DNA of 64,000 bases from Erythrobasidium yunnanense. Lineage: Eukaryota; Basidiomycota; Cystobasidiomycetes; Erythrobasidiales; Erythrobasidiaceae. Location of the stretch: contig BCJC01000008.1 in NCBI GenBank assembly GCA_001600175.1, positions 560,781 to 624,780 of the forward strand, given 5' to 3'. Positions 32,909-43,423 of the stretch are shown one piece after another (positions within the stretch are counted from its first letter, which is position 1; every line of letters starts with the position of its first letter). The notes under the pieces are model-generated. The model did no database searches. It was not told the DNA's origin and was given only the letters and a program-made list of their open reading frames with translations. Both the position numbers and the translations under genes were made by a program.

Positions 32909-35227
32909 TTATCGCGCAGCTGTAGGCCTACAGCGCGAGCTACTGCACGTCTCATTAGGCACGCAGAGGGTACGTGTGCCGAATGCAGCTCCACAAGGTC
33001 CACTGGGAATGGCTGTCGCAATTGCGATAGTGGTTGAGGGAGCTGCAGATAGCCAGATACCTCCGAGAGGATCACCAGAGACGAGTCCTATAGGTGTAGA
33101 GCTAGCCTTGCGACATGTCGAAGTGCCCGGTGCGACAGATGTACACGAAGCATCGGGAGTTGCACTGCAGACGGTTTCTTCGTCAGTTTCAAGCCTAGAC
33201 CTCGCTCGTGAAGGATTGTATTACGCACCAGACAGTGCGAGTGCCATACGCAGCTCCACATCTTCCATCAACAGAAGCTGTGGTGATTACGATTGTAGTA
33301 GCGGAACCAGTCGACTTCCAGACCCCTGTCCCTGTAGTCTGCGGTGCAGGCGATGTTGTTGTAGTCATGACATTTCCAACTTTGCATGTCGAAGAACCAG
33401 CGGCCAGAGATTGACACGTAGCTGTCGGAGTCGCACAGACTGTTCTTGTCCCTCGCGCAGCACCGCCTAAACAAGGTCGTCAGCATTGACAGGTATATTG
33501 TGTATAGAGGGCGTACATGGTCGGCCAACGCTAGCTGTCGTAATCACGATTGAAGTGCCGGCGGCAGAAGAAGTCCACACGCCAGTGCCCGTTTGTACTG
33601 TTGTAGATGTGGTAGTAGGTGGCGAGAGGGTAGTGGACGAAGTGACGGGTACAGAAGATCTCGTGAATGGGATGTCCTGGTTGGCATTCGGGCCTATTTT
33701 CGCGAATCCAACTGTGTTGTTCGCCAGGTTGAACGTGGTGTAGACGTTCTAGTATGAAGAGGATCAGTCTCTTGTAGCTTCGAGTAAAAGGACCCCCCAC
33801 CATAAGGAAAGCATCTCCCATTAACACTGCATTTCCAGCAAACGACTGCCCAACGAGCGCAGCGAGGCACATCCTGCTCTGATAGCTCGTTCGTCCGAGA
33901 TTGATCGAGGAGCTCGAGAAGTTGTAGATCGGGCCGTTCTGGCTGAACCTGAAGCCAATTGTAGGGACTTTGTCGCACGGGAACTGCCAGTACCCATCGT
34001 CGTAGTGGGTTGCACCAGGGACAGAAGCGAAGATCTGGGCTACTGTATTGTTGGGCTGCAAGATGTCTTCCTCAGTGTCTTATTGGACGGAGGTATCGAG
34101 CTCGACTCACAGCATAAACGAGCGTGGTGCCCGTATCGACGATGACGCTGAGACCACTCGCAGCGGTCGCCTGGCTATTCGCAAATACAGACAGAGGTGC
34201 GATCTGCCAGTATGCCTGATTGATGACAGGGTAATACGAGATAGGTTCGACGTATTTATTTGGGTTGGCTCCGCCTAAGAACAGCTCGGAGCCTGTTGAC
34301 CCTTCCGTCAAGTAGAAGGAGAAGTTTTGATTGTAGTTGACTTTGTCTGGCGCTTGGGCGTATAGCTGGAGTGAAAGCGTTAGCGGGTGCGCCAGGGGGA
34401 AGCTGTACTGGGCGTACATTCTGGAAATACGGTGGCCGCCCCAGCGCACTCAGACTCTGATACCCCATACCCATGATCCCGTCCTGTATATTCATTTTCA
34501 GCACGGTTCATACTTGCATATCAGGCCATGATCTAGCTCACCACAGGGTCTTCATCCAAGGTAGTTTCGACAAAATCAGCGGCAGAGAATGCCTGATTGG
34601 TAGCGGATACCCCAGCAATAGAGACTGTATCATCGTACGTCGACCCTCTGACGCCCGATCCATCTGCATAAGCGATGTTGAAGGTAGTACTGGTCGATTC
34701 GCGCTTGCCCGTCTTGCTTTTCCGCAAATCGTATTTCGCTTTGTTGACACAGCCGGAAGTAGTGCAGTTTATTGAGGGGACCCAGAGGTCGGCAGAGCCG
34801 GTGTCGAAGTCTATGCGGAAGGGCTGTCCTCCGATTGTGATGTTGCCGGACCAGACTGCAGCAAAGCTCCATCAGCTTTCCCTGATAACGTGACGCTGCA
34901 AGTTTGCTCACATGAAGCGCCGGATTGCGGCGTCAGTCGTTCCTGCTGTCTCCTCTGGATAGCTTTCTGACCCCAATCTCCCTTAATCTTCTTCACGCCA
35001 GGAAAAGGTTGTCCATTATGATTCTTCTGATACACATACATGCTCGCATGGTATTTATTGCGCGTGTAGTCAACTACTAGATTCAGGTTGTCGTGCTGCA
35101 CCACGCCATCAACGGTGATGGGAGCGAGGTTCTTTTTGCCGAGTGGAATGACGTTGGATGCGTCTACTGAGGAAGCGAGAAGGGCGGAGGAAGCCGCTAT
35201 GACTTGGACGAGATCAGAGAACAGCAT
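32909..35227 (-). CDS. Secreted aspartyl protease (A1) with a cysteine-rich repeat tail
   Basis: A pepsin-like endopeptidase of 643 residues from eight exons: 35227-34912, 34855-34542, 34483-34418, 34365-34111, 34055-33801, 33748-33517, 33466-33239 and 33174-32909. The signal peptide is MLFSDLVQVIAASSALLASS. A propeptide ends in a basic stretch AIQRRQQERL. Both active-site motifs are present: FDTGSADLWVPS and VIVDTGTTLVYA, and the flap region YADGSGVRGSTYDD. The catalytic part ends near NTVGFAKIGPNANQDIPF. A Thr/Ser-rich linker follows, then three related modules with the core CGAAxGTRT and paired cysteines: CGAARGTRTVC, CGAAYGTRTVC and CGAAFGTRTLC. No hydrophobic GPI-type end is seen, so it is probably soluble or wall-associated. 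Confidence 0.9.
32910..33540 (-). repeat. Three tandem cysteine-rich modules in the protease tail
   Basis: Each unit has GxWxS or GIWLS, then xxTxIxIxTAS or ATAIPSG, then CGAAxGTRTxC and a second cysteine pair (TCQSL..STCK, SCTSV..STCR, TCSSSRC). Introns fall at the same place in the unit: within or just before CGAA in one, and inside TVC in the next. The last unit is shortened. Spacing between the cores is about 75-80 residues. Confidence 0.75.
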
Positions 35228-35669
35228 GGTCGTTTGACTTTAGGATCTTCGGGCGGTGAGGTAGGGACAAGGGCTGAATGAATGTGATTGTGTAGTGAAC
35301 GTGAATGTCAAATGAGTGTGATGAGGCCGCGACCTTCTTCTGCCCCTACTTCTGATCCAGCGCGAACTCCGACTCTTTGGTGATTCCGCTCTGACAGCTG
35401 CCTTATTAGCCTTCTCGTCGCAGACCTTGAATATGCCCTAGGGTTGAATATGTCGATGAAAGCAAGCGAGACCTGCTGACTTGCTTTCTCGACCCTTAAA
35501 GTTTGATTGTTGAAACAAGAGCCGGCGCGCGCGCATATCGATCAAAACATCGAGGGTAACTTAGGCTGTCGACAGCCCTTCTCAGCAGTACAAACGATGC
35601 TTCAATCAATAACAACAACAACACTACATTGTCCATTGACTCCCGTGAGAACTTCGAGCAACAAACATC
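35228..35669. other. Intergenic, about 440 bp
   Basis: Promoter side of the aspartyl protease gene and 3' side of the ceramidase gene, both on the minus strand. Contains GC-rich CGCGCGCG near 35525 and an ACAACAACAAC run near 35611. No gene supported. Confidence 0.45.
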
Positions 35670-36935
35670 TTATTCCGCCTTCTTTGGCACTTCCCTTGCG
35701 ACATACGGTAGACCCATAAAGCCATGCTTGAACGTAAAGTTTGAATGTCCTTCCTGGATAGCAAGCACGTATGCGGTCCCCGACGTGACTACCAAGTACT
35801 CGCCAATCGCGGTCAGGATATGCCTGCCAAGCTCATTCAGAACGCGGGAAGCGAACGTCAACAAGTGGACATACCAATATGCATGGCCTTCCAGCACAAG
35901 GCCTACTGGAAGTCCTAGCTTCTGCTTGTACGGATGAATATCATCGCAGTAGATGCTAGCAGCAGTTCGTCAGACCAAGCGTCCGCTATGTCGATGGGGC
36001 GACCTACTTGTCAAGATTCCATATCTCAATGCGAAAGCGCCATCAGCTGAGTCTCAACCACCATTGCCGTTGAGCGAACGCACTAGGAAACCACCCAATA
36101 TGCAAGCCGTCCCAACACCGAAAGACCGGAACGTCTGCGTTCGCACACTCTTCCTCAACGCCTGTGGATATGCCAGCATGAGGTACAGAAACCGCGAAGC
36201 AGCTGCGATGGCGACTAATGCGAAAGAAGCGTATTGGAGCCTCGCGTCGGCTTCTGTCACGTCGCCATACAGGGTCGCTGCATTTATGGTGAACAGGCCA
36301 ACGGCTAAAGGCCAGTCTAGCTTGGGCTTGCTTCCTGACTGTTGACAGGTGTCGGTGAAATGGTAGGCTAAGACGGAAGTCAAGCCTACCTGCATGCTCG
36401 AGTAGAAGAGGACCGAGACGAGCCACATCATGGGCAGAGTGTCCATGATCATTGTCACCTTCATCAACGTCGCTGTGCAAGCGTAAAAAGGCGATTGAAG
36501 AATAAATCACGTGAATCTCTCACAGCCAACGGACATAAAGGATAGCAGCTCACCATGGAATATAGCAGATCCGATACCTAGCACGATAAGTGCAGCATGG
36601 CATACTGTTACAGTGCCAGGAAGCTTCTCTTTCCGCGAATAGTATATTGCGAGACTTCCAAGAATTACGTAGGCCGAGTTTGAAAGGGTATTCGTGAATT
36701 CTGCTATATACGGAGTAATCTGGTAGTTCTCTTCGCAGAACTGTAGCATGCATCAGATGGTTTGCCCTTTCTTTATGCATTTGTCATGCGACACGTACGT
36801 CGACTACGGACGTATGATGCCCGAAGATTCCCTGTACAATTATTAGCATAGGATGGCTATAGTCTAGTCGCTGCTCACTTCTACTATCTGCGACCGCGTA
36901 CTTCGTAGCGGACCTCTTGAATCTGACAGCGTCAT
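35670..36935 (-). CDS. Alkaline ceramidase
   Basis: Hydrolyses (phyto)ceramide to long-chain base and fatty acid in the endoplasmic reticulum or Golgi; yeast homologs are Ypc1 and Ydc1. Exons 36935-36879, 36831-36799, 36740-36554, 36472-36084, 36024-36008, 35955-35875 and 35823-35670 give 305 residues, the usual length. Family landmarks: GIFGHHTSVVDFCEENYQIT and PYIAEFTNTLSNSAYV, FHATL, LDxLPM (as MDTLPMMW), GFLIWNLDNIYC, and LEGHAYWHILTAIGEYLVVT. The expected zinc-binding histidines are the FHATL histidine and two in GHAYWH. The fifth exon is only 17 nt (ATATGGAATCTTGACAA) and supplies IWNLD; without it the frame and motif are lost. Multiple membrane segments are present. Confidence 0.92.
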
Positions 36936-37176
36936 GTTTGGACAGCTCAAAGCCAGGGCAGATTGAGTGTCGTCACGTCAGAAGCCAACAGAAATATCTT
37001 CAGAATAGTCAGTAGGATTGATCAGGAGTTTCTGGAAGTTGTTGCTGTCCAAACGAGTTGGTCGAGTCGAAGCCAAAACTTGCATGGGTCTGCTTCATCC
37101 CGATACCTCAATAGACTGAAAGGCAAAGACCAGCAACCTTTTCTTCTATAATCGAGGAGTACTACACTACTGGGTC
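36936..37176. promoter_or_regulatory. Divergent promoter, ceramidase / first F-box gene
   Basis: A 241-bp gap between start codons facing away from each other. No strong TATA consensus; TTCTATAATC lies about 30 bp before the F-box ATG. Confidence 0.4.
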
Positions 37177-38139
37177 ATGTCAACGCCGGGAGCGCTGCCG
37201 AATGAGCTCCTGATACGCATTATCGACGAGCTCGCTACAAACAGCTTCGGCCATTCCAATCCCGTATACTCTTTAATCGTAGCTTCCAAACGATTCTACT
37301 CTCTCGCCCTACCTGCCCTCTACCGGGCTGTGACCATCAACAGCATCGAGCAGCTCAATGCCCTTGTGGACAAGGGAACTTCGGGGGCATGGAAGCTACC
37401 GCCAAGCATCAGTATCAGAGATATACACATCAATGCTGCATATCTGGATAATCGAAGGTTGTTTGGGAGGGAGGGAGACTTAGTCCGACTATCCTTCGGT
37501 CTGGCTGAACTCGTCCGTACCCTACGTCCCGGCTACTTGGAAGAACTATCTATAAGAATATTACCCATCCTTGTCCCGCTGGCGCATCTGGCAAATACTC
37601 CAAGTTGGCTCTTTCAATACTTTGGTAACATCCAAGCTAAAAGCCTGGACTGTAGGACTGCAGACGCAGTCTCTGCATTCGGCTATGGCGTGCACCAAAA
37701 TGCTTTGATCTACGCAAGGCACTTCGCAGCATATTCTGTCCAGAATCCCTGTCTAGAACGCCTAAGACTTTCATTCTGGTATTTTTCCAAGCACCTGAAG
37801 ACATTCTCGAAAATGGGTCGAATAAAATCTTTACACATAAGCTGGCCTCTTTTCCTGCGAAGCCGCGATGTAGCGACCTTGTCGATTGGTCTGGAACATA
37901 CCCTCGAGGAAAAGGGCCTCATCATAGATGCACCTGCTTCCGAAATACCCTCGTCCGCCGAAACCGCAGAGTATCTTGCTAGGAACTTTCAGGAAAGGAC
38001 TCACTCGCAGATTACGTTGGCGAGCGTACGTACCGAGCTCGCAAAAAAGGGTGCGAACATAGAAGTCCTGATGGGTAAACTAGACTGGAGGGTGTCAGAA
38101 GAGTTCTTTGAGCCATTCTTGGATGATGAGCACTATTAA
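37177..38139 (+). CDS. F-box protein, tandem family member 1
   Basis: Intronless, 320 residues. The N-terminal F-box reads LPNELLIRIIDELATNSFGH, followed by VASKRFYSLALPALYRAVTI. Family landmarks shared by the whole array: a TSGAWKLPP block, IRDIHINAAY, a FQYFGNIQAK and CRTADAV block, LRLSF, SLHISWPLFL, HTLEEKGLIIDAPAS, and the near-terminal KLDWRV. F-box proteins present substrates to SCF ubiquitin ligases; the family-specific C-terminal part would be the substrate receptor. The first 12 residues bring the ATG directly to the F-box, as in the other members. Closest to member 2, which follows on the same strand. Substrate unknown. Confidence 0.82.
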   Translation: MSTPGALPNELLIRIIDELATNSFGHSNPVYSLIVASKRFYSLALPALYRAVTINSIEQLNALVDKGTSGAWKLPPSISIRDIHINAAYLDNRRLFGREGDLVRLSFGLAELVRTLRPGYLEELSIRILPILVPLAHLANTPSWLFQYFGNIQAKSLDCRTADAVSAFGYGVHQNALIYARHFAAYSVQNPCLERLRLSFWYFSKHLKTFSKMGRIKSLHISWPLFLRSRDVATLSIGLEHTLEEKGLIIDAPASEIPSSAETAEYLARNFQERTHSQITLASVRTELAKKGANIEVLMGKLDWRVSEEFFEPFLDDEHY

Positions 38140-38556
38140 ATCGAAGGCGACATGGACTTCGAAGCTCTCGCCAGGCAGGGCTTCCTCCAGTGACCCTGGA
38201 CCACCTCGGGGCGAAGAAGGCGTGTTCGCTTGCAGGGTACGGAAACGATCTGGTAGAGGCATTGTCTACGGCAGGGAAAGAAGCGAGAAATCGGTTGTTG
38301 CAAGTCGCGCCAGACTAGAGACCCAGGACCCGTTGGAATTAGTCCAGAGATTATGTAATTGCAACAGAACACAGACGCTACGGGAGGTGGCATTGACTTG
38401 CTTCGACTACCAGCCAACTTGGCATCTTGCGTACGCTCTTGGGCCGGCGCCAAAGCAACAGTATTCAATGATTGCCCTTTCCTTCACGCCCACGCCTTGC
38501 GAGCCAGGACGAGCGCCCGTTTACGAGTTCACGAGTGACTCCGCTAGACGCAAGTC
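38140..38556. other. Intergenic, 417 bp within the F-box array
   Basis: Spacer between members 1 and 2. No supported gene; presumably terminator and promoter. Confidence 0.45.
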
Positions 38557-39516
38557 ATGTTGACTCTGCAAGCACTTCCCGACGAGATACTACTTCGCAT
38601 TATCGACGAGGTCTCAGCGAGCGGCTTTGGCCATTCAAACTTGCTTGATCCTCTCACCCTTACCTCTAAGTTTCTCCACTCACTATCTCTGCCCTACCTC
38701 TATCGCTCAGTCACCATCAGCAGCTTCCGCCAGCTTGTGCGATTTCTGAGCAAGGATGGCTCGAGAGCCTGGGATCTTGGGCCAAATGCTGGCATCAGGG
38801 ATCTTTGGATCAATGCTGCTTATATCGACGAACGCTTCCTGTTCATGCCGCGCAATCAGAGACGAACTGTACAACGCGATTTGGTCGCGCTTGTCAAGCA
38901 GAGCAAAACTGGCTGTTTGGACAGTCTGCACCTTCGATTAGTACCGCTGGACATTGGTCTATGGGAGGAATCTCCTACACCTGGCGACTTTTTCAGCGTG
39001 TTTCTTAGCGTACAAGCAAGACACATTGAATGTACGACCGCCAACGCTCTCCCTGCGTACGCCGCCTGCCTGGACTTCCAGCCTTTTGGCGTTGGAGACG
39101 GTGGTCTGCATGCACAGGACAGCCTCATCCATTTACGGATACCGTTCCTCTGGTTCGGCGGAGAAAGCAAAGCACGATTACATCTCTTTTGCCAGCAGCA
39201 TAGGCTCAAGAAACTACATCTGGATTGGCCTCTTCTCCTGCGCAATAATCTCGTAGCGGACATCTTGATAGGGCTGCAAGATACTCTGGAAGAGAAGGAT
39301 CTCATAATAGACGTACCCGACTCGCAAGATCCGTCGTCTGATGAGTCTAGACAACGAGCATTGGCTCTCATCTTTCAGCAAGAGAATCCTAATCTGGATC
39401 TGCCAGGAATTCGAACTCAATTGGCAAAGAAGGAGGCCGACGTGGATGCTTTGATGAGAAAGTTGGACTGGCGGGTGACAGGTCCCAAGTCTGTCACCAA
39501 TTCTCCGGCTTCTTAG
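38557..39516 (+). CDS. F-box protein, tandem family member 2
   Basis: Intronless, 319 residues. F-box LPDEILLRIIDEVSASGFGH, then LTSKFLHSLSLPYLYRSVTI. Shares with member 1 the GFGHSN stretch, DTLEEKDLIIDVPDS and the C-terminal RTQLAKKEAD...LMRKLDWRV. The middle block FFSVFLSVQARHIECTTANA corresponds to FQYFGNIQAK in member 1. The TSGAWKL block is altered here to GSRAWDLGP. A full open frame without disruption; expected nuclear or cytosolic SCF adaptor; substrate unknown. Confidence 0.82.
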   Translation: MLTLQALPDEILLRIIDEVSASGFGHSNLLDPLTLTSKFLHSLSLPYLYRSVTISSFRQLVRFLSKDGSRAWDLGPNAGIRDLWINAAYIDERFLFMPRNQRRTVQRDLVALVKQSKTGCLDSLHLRLVPLDIGLWEESPTPGDFFSVFLSVQARHIECTTANALPAYAACLDFQPFGVGDGGLHAQDSLIHLRIPFLWFGGESKARLHLFCQQHRLKKLHLDWPLLLRNNLVADILIGLQDTLEEKDLIIDVPDSQDPSSDESRQRALALIFQQENPNLDLPGIRTQLAKKEADVDALMRKLDWRVTGPKSVTNSPAS

Positions 39517-40308
39517 GAGACATACTGTACGGAAGGCGCGTCGACGTTGTTGCGGGGGAACAGCCAAAGAGGTAGACTGATCGCAGCTCTTTCGAGGTTC
39601 GCTGATGAAGTCTCGCAGTTCGACATAGTCCAGCCTCGTATCTGTTCATCTACACGGCTTCTATGAACGACTTTCCAACCCGTGCTTCACCATCTTGGTC
39701 CCCTAATTGCGGTCAGGCTGTCCTTGCAGCGAGGCCCATCTCCCCTGCCTGAAGACTCTGTGAGACGACATACCGACAGCACACTACGCACTGAGACCCA
39801 CAAAGTCTGCTTTGACGTACAGTAATTTTCAGGAGACTTCGACCCCGACAAAAGACCTCCTCCACGATGCGGTTACTTTGACTCTGACCCCGCCCGAATC
39901 GAGTTCTACGCGTATTTAAGCTTCGCGCCGCTGAAAGCTCTCCCTTGAGCATCACTATCAACATGACGCGCTTCAAAGAGAACATGCCTGCATCGAGACT
40001 TGGTATACGCCTACAGGACTGGCATCTTCGCTCGGGCAGCCTCTTCGTCTTGCGGACAGGCGAGGTACGCGTCAATTGCTGCGCGATGTTTACCCATGGA
40101 GCAGAGGCTATGTATAGATGCGGGACTGCCGTAACCCACAATCGGCCCCGGCAACCTCATGCCCGGGGCTGTATTTAGCTTTGGCTCTATAACCGGGGGT
40201 AGATCTGCGCATGCCTGTCCATGCAATTCAATTCAAGCTCTTTAGAGCGTGTCAAGCCTTCACGGGTTGGCTCTGCTTTCATCACTACTCCTCCGACCTC
40301 ATCCCACG
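39517..40308. other. Intergenic, about 790 bp, upstream of the aquaporin
   Basis: Contains TATTTAAG near 39912, about 50 bp before an ATG at 39963 that opens a 71-codon frame; that frame has no family resemblance and may belong to an upstream leader. Nearer the aquaporin lie GTATTTAGC and CTATAACC (40170-40195), possible core promoter elements. A GC-rich block (CCCGGGGC) sits near 40163. Confidence 0.4.
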
Positions 40309-41758
40309 ATGGCTCATCAACGAGGACATAGAAACCAAGGCGATCTGGAAGGTGCGTTTCGCAAGACATGCATGGCACCTGTTCAGCAGTCTGATCAGAG
40401 GTACACAGTCGGTGTCGCCGATGTCTTCCAGAAGAAGATCACGCCTCATGTGGCCCCAAAGCCCGAAAGGCCACAATGGCTTGAAAAGTGGGAAGAAAAA
40501 AGGCCTCGCGCTTTCATGGAGCTACTATCGGAATTTCTGGGTATGTGAAAGGGAATAGCGTTGCAGTCAAAAGCCACTGGGCTGATATTGAGATCTGAAT
40601 AGGCGTCTTCATCTATTGCTATGGGGGCATGGTGAGTCCCTGGCCTTCATGGCCTTCTTTTGCGAACGTCAGCTAACGATATTTGCTGTAAAAGGGCGCA
40701 TCAGCAGCATTTTTTACTACCGCTTCCCCAACAACAGGCTTATCAGGGTTCGGTGGTTTGCTCAACATCGGGTTCTGCTACATGTTGGCGTAGGTTCAAT
40801 ATGACACTTTGAAGGTCAGCTAGTCACGACGCTGATACCGTCCCGATCTACAGCATCACCCTGGCGATCACCATCTGCGGGCCCACCTCTGGTCCCCATC
40901 TCAACCCATGCTTCACCATCGCCTTCGCTACATTCAAAGGTTTCCCCTGGAGAAAGGTCCCTCAATACATCTGTGCACAAATCTTAGGAGGAATGGTAGC
41001 CGGACTCATTGTATACGTCAACTATAAGCAGCCTCTCGATGAGATCACGGAAGCCTTGACTGCAGCCGGCTTAGAAGCACAAATCTTCTCCCCAACCGGC
41101 CCTGCTTTCCCGCTGGCACTTTTCAAAGGCGCAAAACAATCTATCGGTTTAGTGTTTGTAAATGAGGCTGTTGGGGCCTTCTTGATAGGTATACTCGTGT
41201 TCTCTGTCTTGGATCCTTCGAATGGTGAGTCTACATCGCCCGTAGGAGGCGTCTTGCGCTGAAAACGTCGAAAATCAGTCTTCGCCTCGCCTACAACTGC
41301 TCCCGTTCTTATCGGCGCTTCGTATTTCGTAGTAATTACAGCCTACGCACCCCAATCGGTATCTGTAAGTTTACATTAGACGATCATACGCTCGCTGGAC
41401 GCTAACTTGTTTCGCCAGCTGAACACAGCTCGCGATCTGGGAGGACGCTTGGCAGCCGCGTGTATTTGGGGAAGAAGAGTGTTCCCAGCTGGGTACACCA
41501 CGCTATGTGCCCTGACGAACATCGCAGCTACGCTCCTAGCTGCATTCGTCCAAATTACGATTCTTTCAGACTCGACCAGACCTCAAGTGCATGGTGAGTA
41601 GATCAGCACTGTTCGCGTTAGCTGCACCGCTAAGGTTGTATACGACAGGACCACCACCTGCCACGCCAGGCCCTGCATTGGAGGACTTGCCCTTCGGACC
41701 ATCTGTCGAAAGAGACAGCAACTCCGCAAAGGAAGGCCATACTCAGCACCTTGAATAG
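40309..41758 (+). CDS. Aquaporin-like channel (MIP family) with altered NPA motifs
   Basis: Membrane channel for water, glycerol or other small solutes; 365 residues. Exons 40309-40540, 40603-40631, 40695-40789, 40854-41224, 41279-41364, 41419-41593 and 41649-41758, all phases closed. A long hydrophilic N terminus precedes FMELLSEFLGVFIYCYGGMG. The first pore motif reads GPHLNPCFTIAF (NPC in place of NPA) and the second reads LNTARDLGGRL (NTARD in place of NPARD). Six hydrophobic membrane segments can be followed, with ITLAITICGPTSG before the first motif and GYTTLCALTNIAATLLAAF after the second. Both deviations sit in otherwise well-conserved surroundings. An in-frame ATG at 40249 is an alternative start. 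It lies inside the F-box array but is unrelated to it. Confidence 0.9.
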
Positions 41759-42062
41759 GAGATGGGCGTCTCCTTGCAGAAACGCCGAGAAACCGTGTGT
41801 CATGCGTCAGGCTATCAGCGTTCTTGTCGACTTCTTCTTCTGGGTTATAGTGTAGAATTCGAAGGGGCAGTATGATTACTGTAATCAATGTGAAGGAGGA
41901 AACGCCTTCGCGACATCAACTTGCTACATCGACTTGCTGCATAACCGGATCTCGACACGGTTCGCCTGATGCGCTCATACTAACTCATCAGTCCGAGAGG
42001 CTGAAGCAAATCTCAATACATTCGTCCGAATATTGTCAACACGCCCTCCAACGTGTCCAAAG

Positions 42063-43115
42063 ATGCCATCACTGCTATTGGATCTGCCGGATGAGGTACT
42101 CGAACGAATTCTGGGCGCATTGGGCGATAATACTCTGCCCAATCCGCATCACTCTCTTATTCTTGTATGCAAGAGGCTCTCTCAAGTTGCTGTACCACGA
42201 CTATACGAAGCTATCACTATTCGAAGCCGCGCACAGCTCGAAGCCTTGGTAGACAAACAGACCTCGGGCGCATGGAAGCTGCCCTCATCCCTCAGGATTA
42301 AGCACTTCTCCTTACACGTCACATCATTGGACCTGTTCGAGCTTTTTCTCAATCAAGAGGGTCACATATCTGTCCACCCTACGATTCTGAAATTGGTAGA
42401 ATTGGTTAGCACAGCCTCGAAAGGGTGTCTGGACACGTTCAGAGTCGACATCAAGTCCCTCAATGAAATTCTACCGATATTGGATCAAGGGGCTCAAGAG
42501 GATGATTCGCAGGAACAATACCACCATAATCGAGGTGATGAGGCTGAGGTCGAGCTTCCGGATCAGTGCAAGCAAGCGGAAGCAGATGCTTATTTATATC
42601 AGTATTTCACTCCATCGTTCTTGGCGATCCCAGCAAGAATAATCGAGTGCACCCATGCAGATGCGCTTCTCGAAGACAGAATGCATGGTCTGACTGTCGA
42701 GCTCTCCTGCTTGGCAGTTCGAGATCTGCTGTCGGCAAATCTCCATGTCAATCACTTGCGACTGCCATGTCTGGACCTCACTTCCGGAGCCGAGAAGCTC
42801 GTCTCTGACCTGAAACATGCGCCCACGAAGATCACTAGGCTGCAGCTTGACTGGCCGCGTGGTCTTCGCATTAGCACGCTATTAAGCCTACTACTAGAAC
42901 TGGGGGATGTCATGGAAGAAAAGGGTCTCGTCATCGCCGCGCCTTCTACGCATCTTTCCGCAAGTCATGCGCCAGAGCATTACCTGCAACATTTCTATAT
43001 TCGAAACCCTGGCCTGCGTTCACCTCGAAGTATATCGATTCTGCGAGATATTTTGAAGAAGAAAGGTGCGAGGGCGATGATGAGCAAGCTGGACTGGAGG
43101 ATCGAGGCCGAGTAG
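42063..43115 (+). CDS. F-box protein, tandem family member 3
   Basis: Intronless, about 350 residues (360 if the upstream ATG at 42033 is used). F-box LLLDLPDEVLERILGALGDN followed by LVCKRLSQVAVPRLYEAITI. The TSGAWKLPSSLRIKHF block is intact. An extra acidic segment (DQGAQEDDSQEQYHHNRGDE) enlarges the middle. Then LRLPCLDL, RLQLDWPRGLR, VMEEKGLVIAAPSTH and the terminal MMSKLDWRIEAE. The start at 42063 matches the short leader of the neighbours. The most divergent full-length member; substrate unknown. Confidence 0.8.
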   Translation: MPSLLLDLPDEVLERILGALGDNTLPNPHHSLILVCKRLSQVAVPRLYEAITIRSRAQLEALVDKQTSGAWKLPSSLRIKHFSLHVTSLDLFELFLNQEGHISVHPTILKLVELVSTASKGCLDTFRVDIKSLNEILPILDQGAQEDDSQEQYHHNRGDEAEVELPDQCKQAEADAYLYQYFTPSFLAIPARIIECTHADALLEDRMHGLTVELSCLAVRDLLSANLHVNHLRLPCLDLTSGAEKLVSDLKHAPTKITRLQLDWPRGLRISTLLSLLLELGDVMEEKGLVIAAPSTHLSASHAPEHYLQHFYIRNPGLRSPRSISILRDILKKKGARAMMSKLDWRIEAE

Positions 43116-43423
43116 CTGATTACGTGGCTAGGTGGCGTGAGACATATGTACGACACCTATATAACTACCGACTTCGCGATCAGGCTGCTGTATGTATAGA
43201 AATCAAAGATAGCAGAAAGGATTCGATGCGAGCGGGTTCAAGCATATGAAATTCATAATACTTGCATCAAGGCCTAGTAATATGGCGAGCTCACTTGGAG
43301 AAGTACATTCACATCATGCTTACAGCAGATTAGCGCCTTTGCCTTACATTGATACATTGATTCGCAATACTATCACAAAGCATAAAAGTAAACGCTGTTG
43401 GCGCTACAACGCAGTCCCACGCT
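43116..43423. other. Intergenic, about 310 bp within the F-box array
   Basis: Spacer between members 3 and 4; nothing supported. Confidence 0.4.

Noticed and set aside
21871-36935. Possible functional cluster (endocytosis, Rho signalling, protease, ceramidase)
   Set aside because: The genes belong to unrelated pathways and orientations; a metabolic or secretory cluster is not supported.
39963-40178. 71-codon frame with a TATTTAAG box upstream, before the aquaporin
   Set aside because: The TATA spacing is attractive, but the peptide looks non-coding and no intron or relative was recognised; kept only as a note on that gap.
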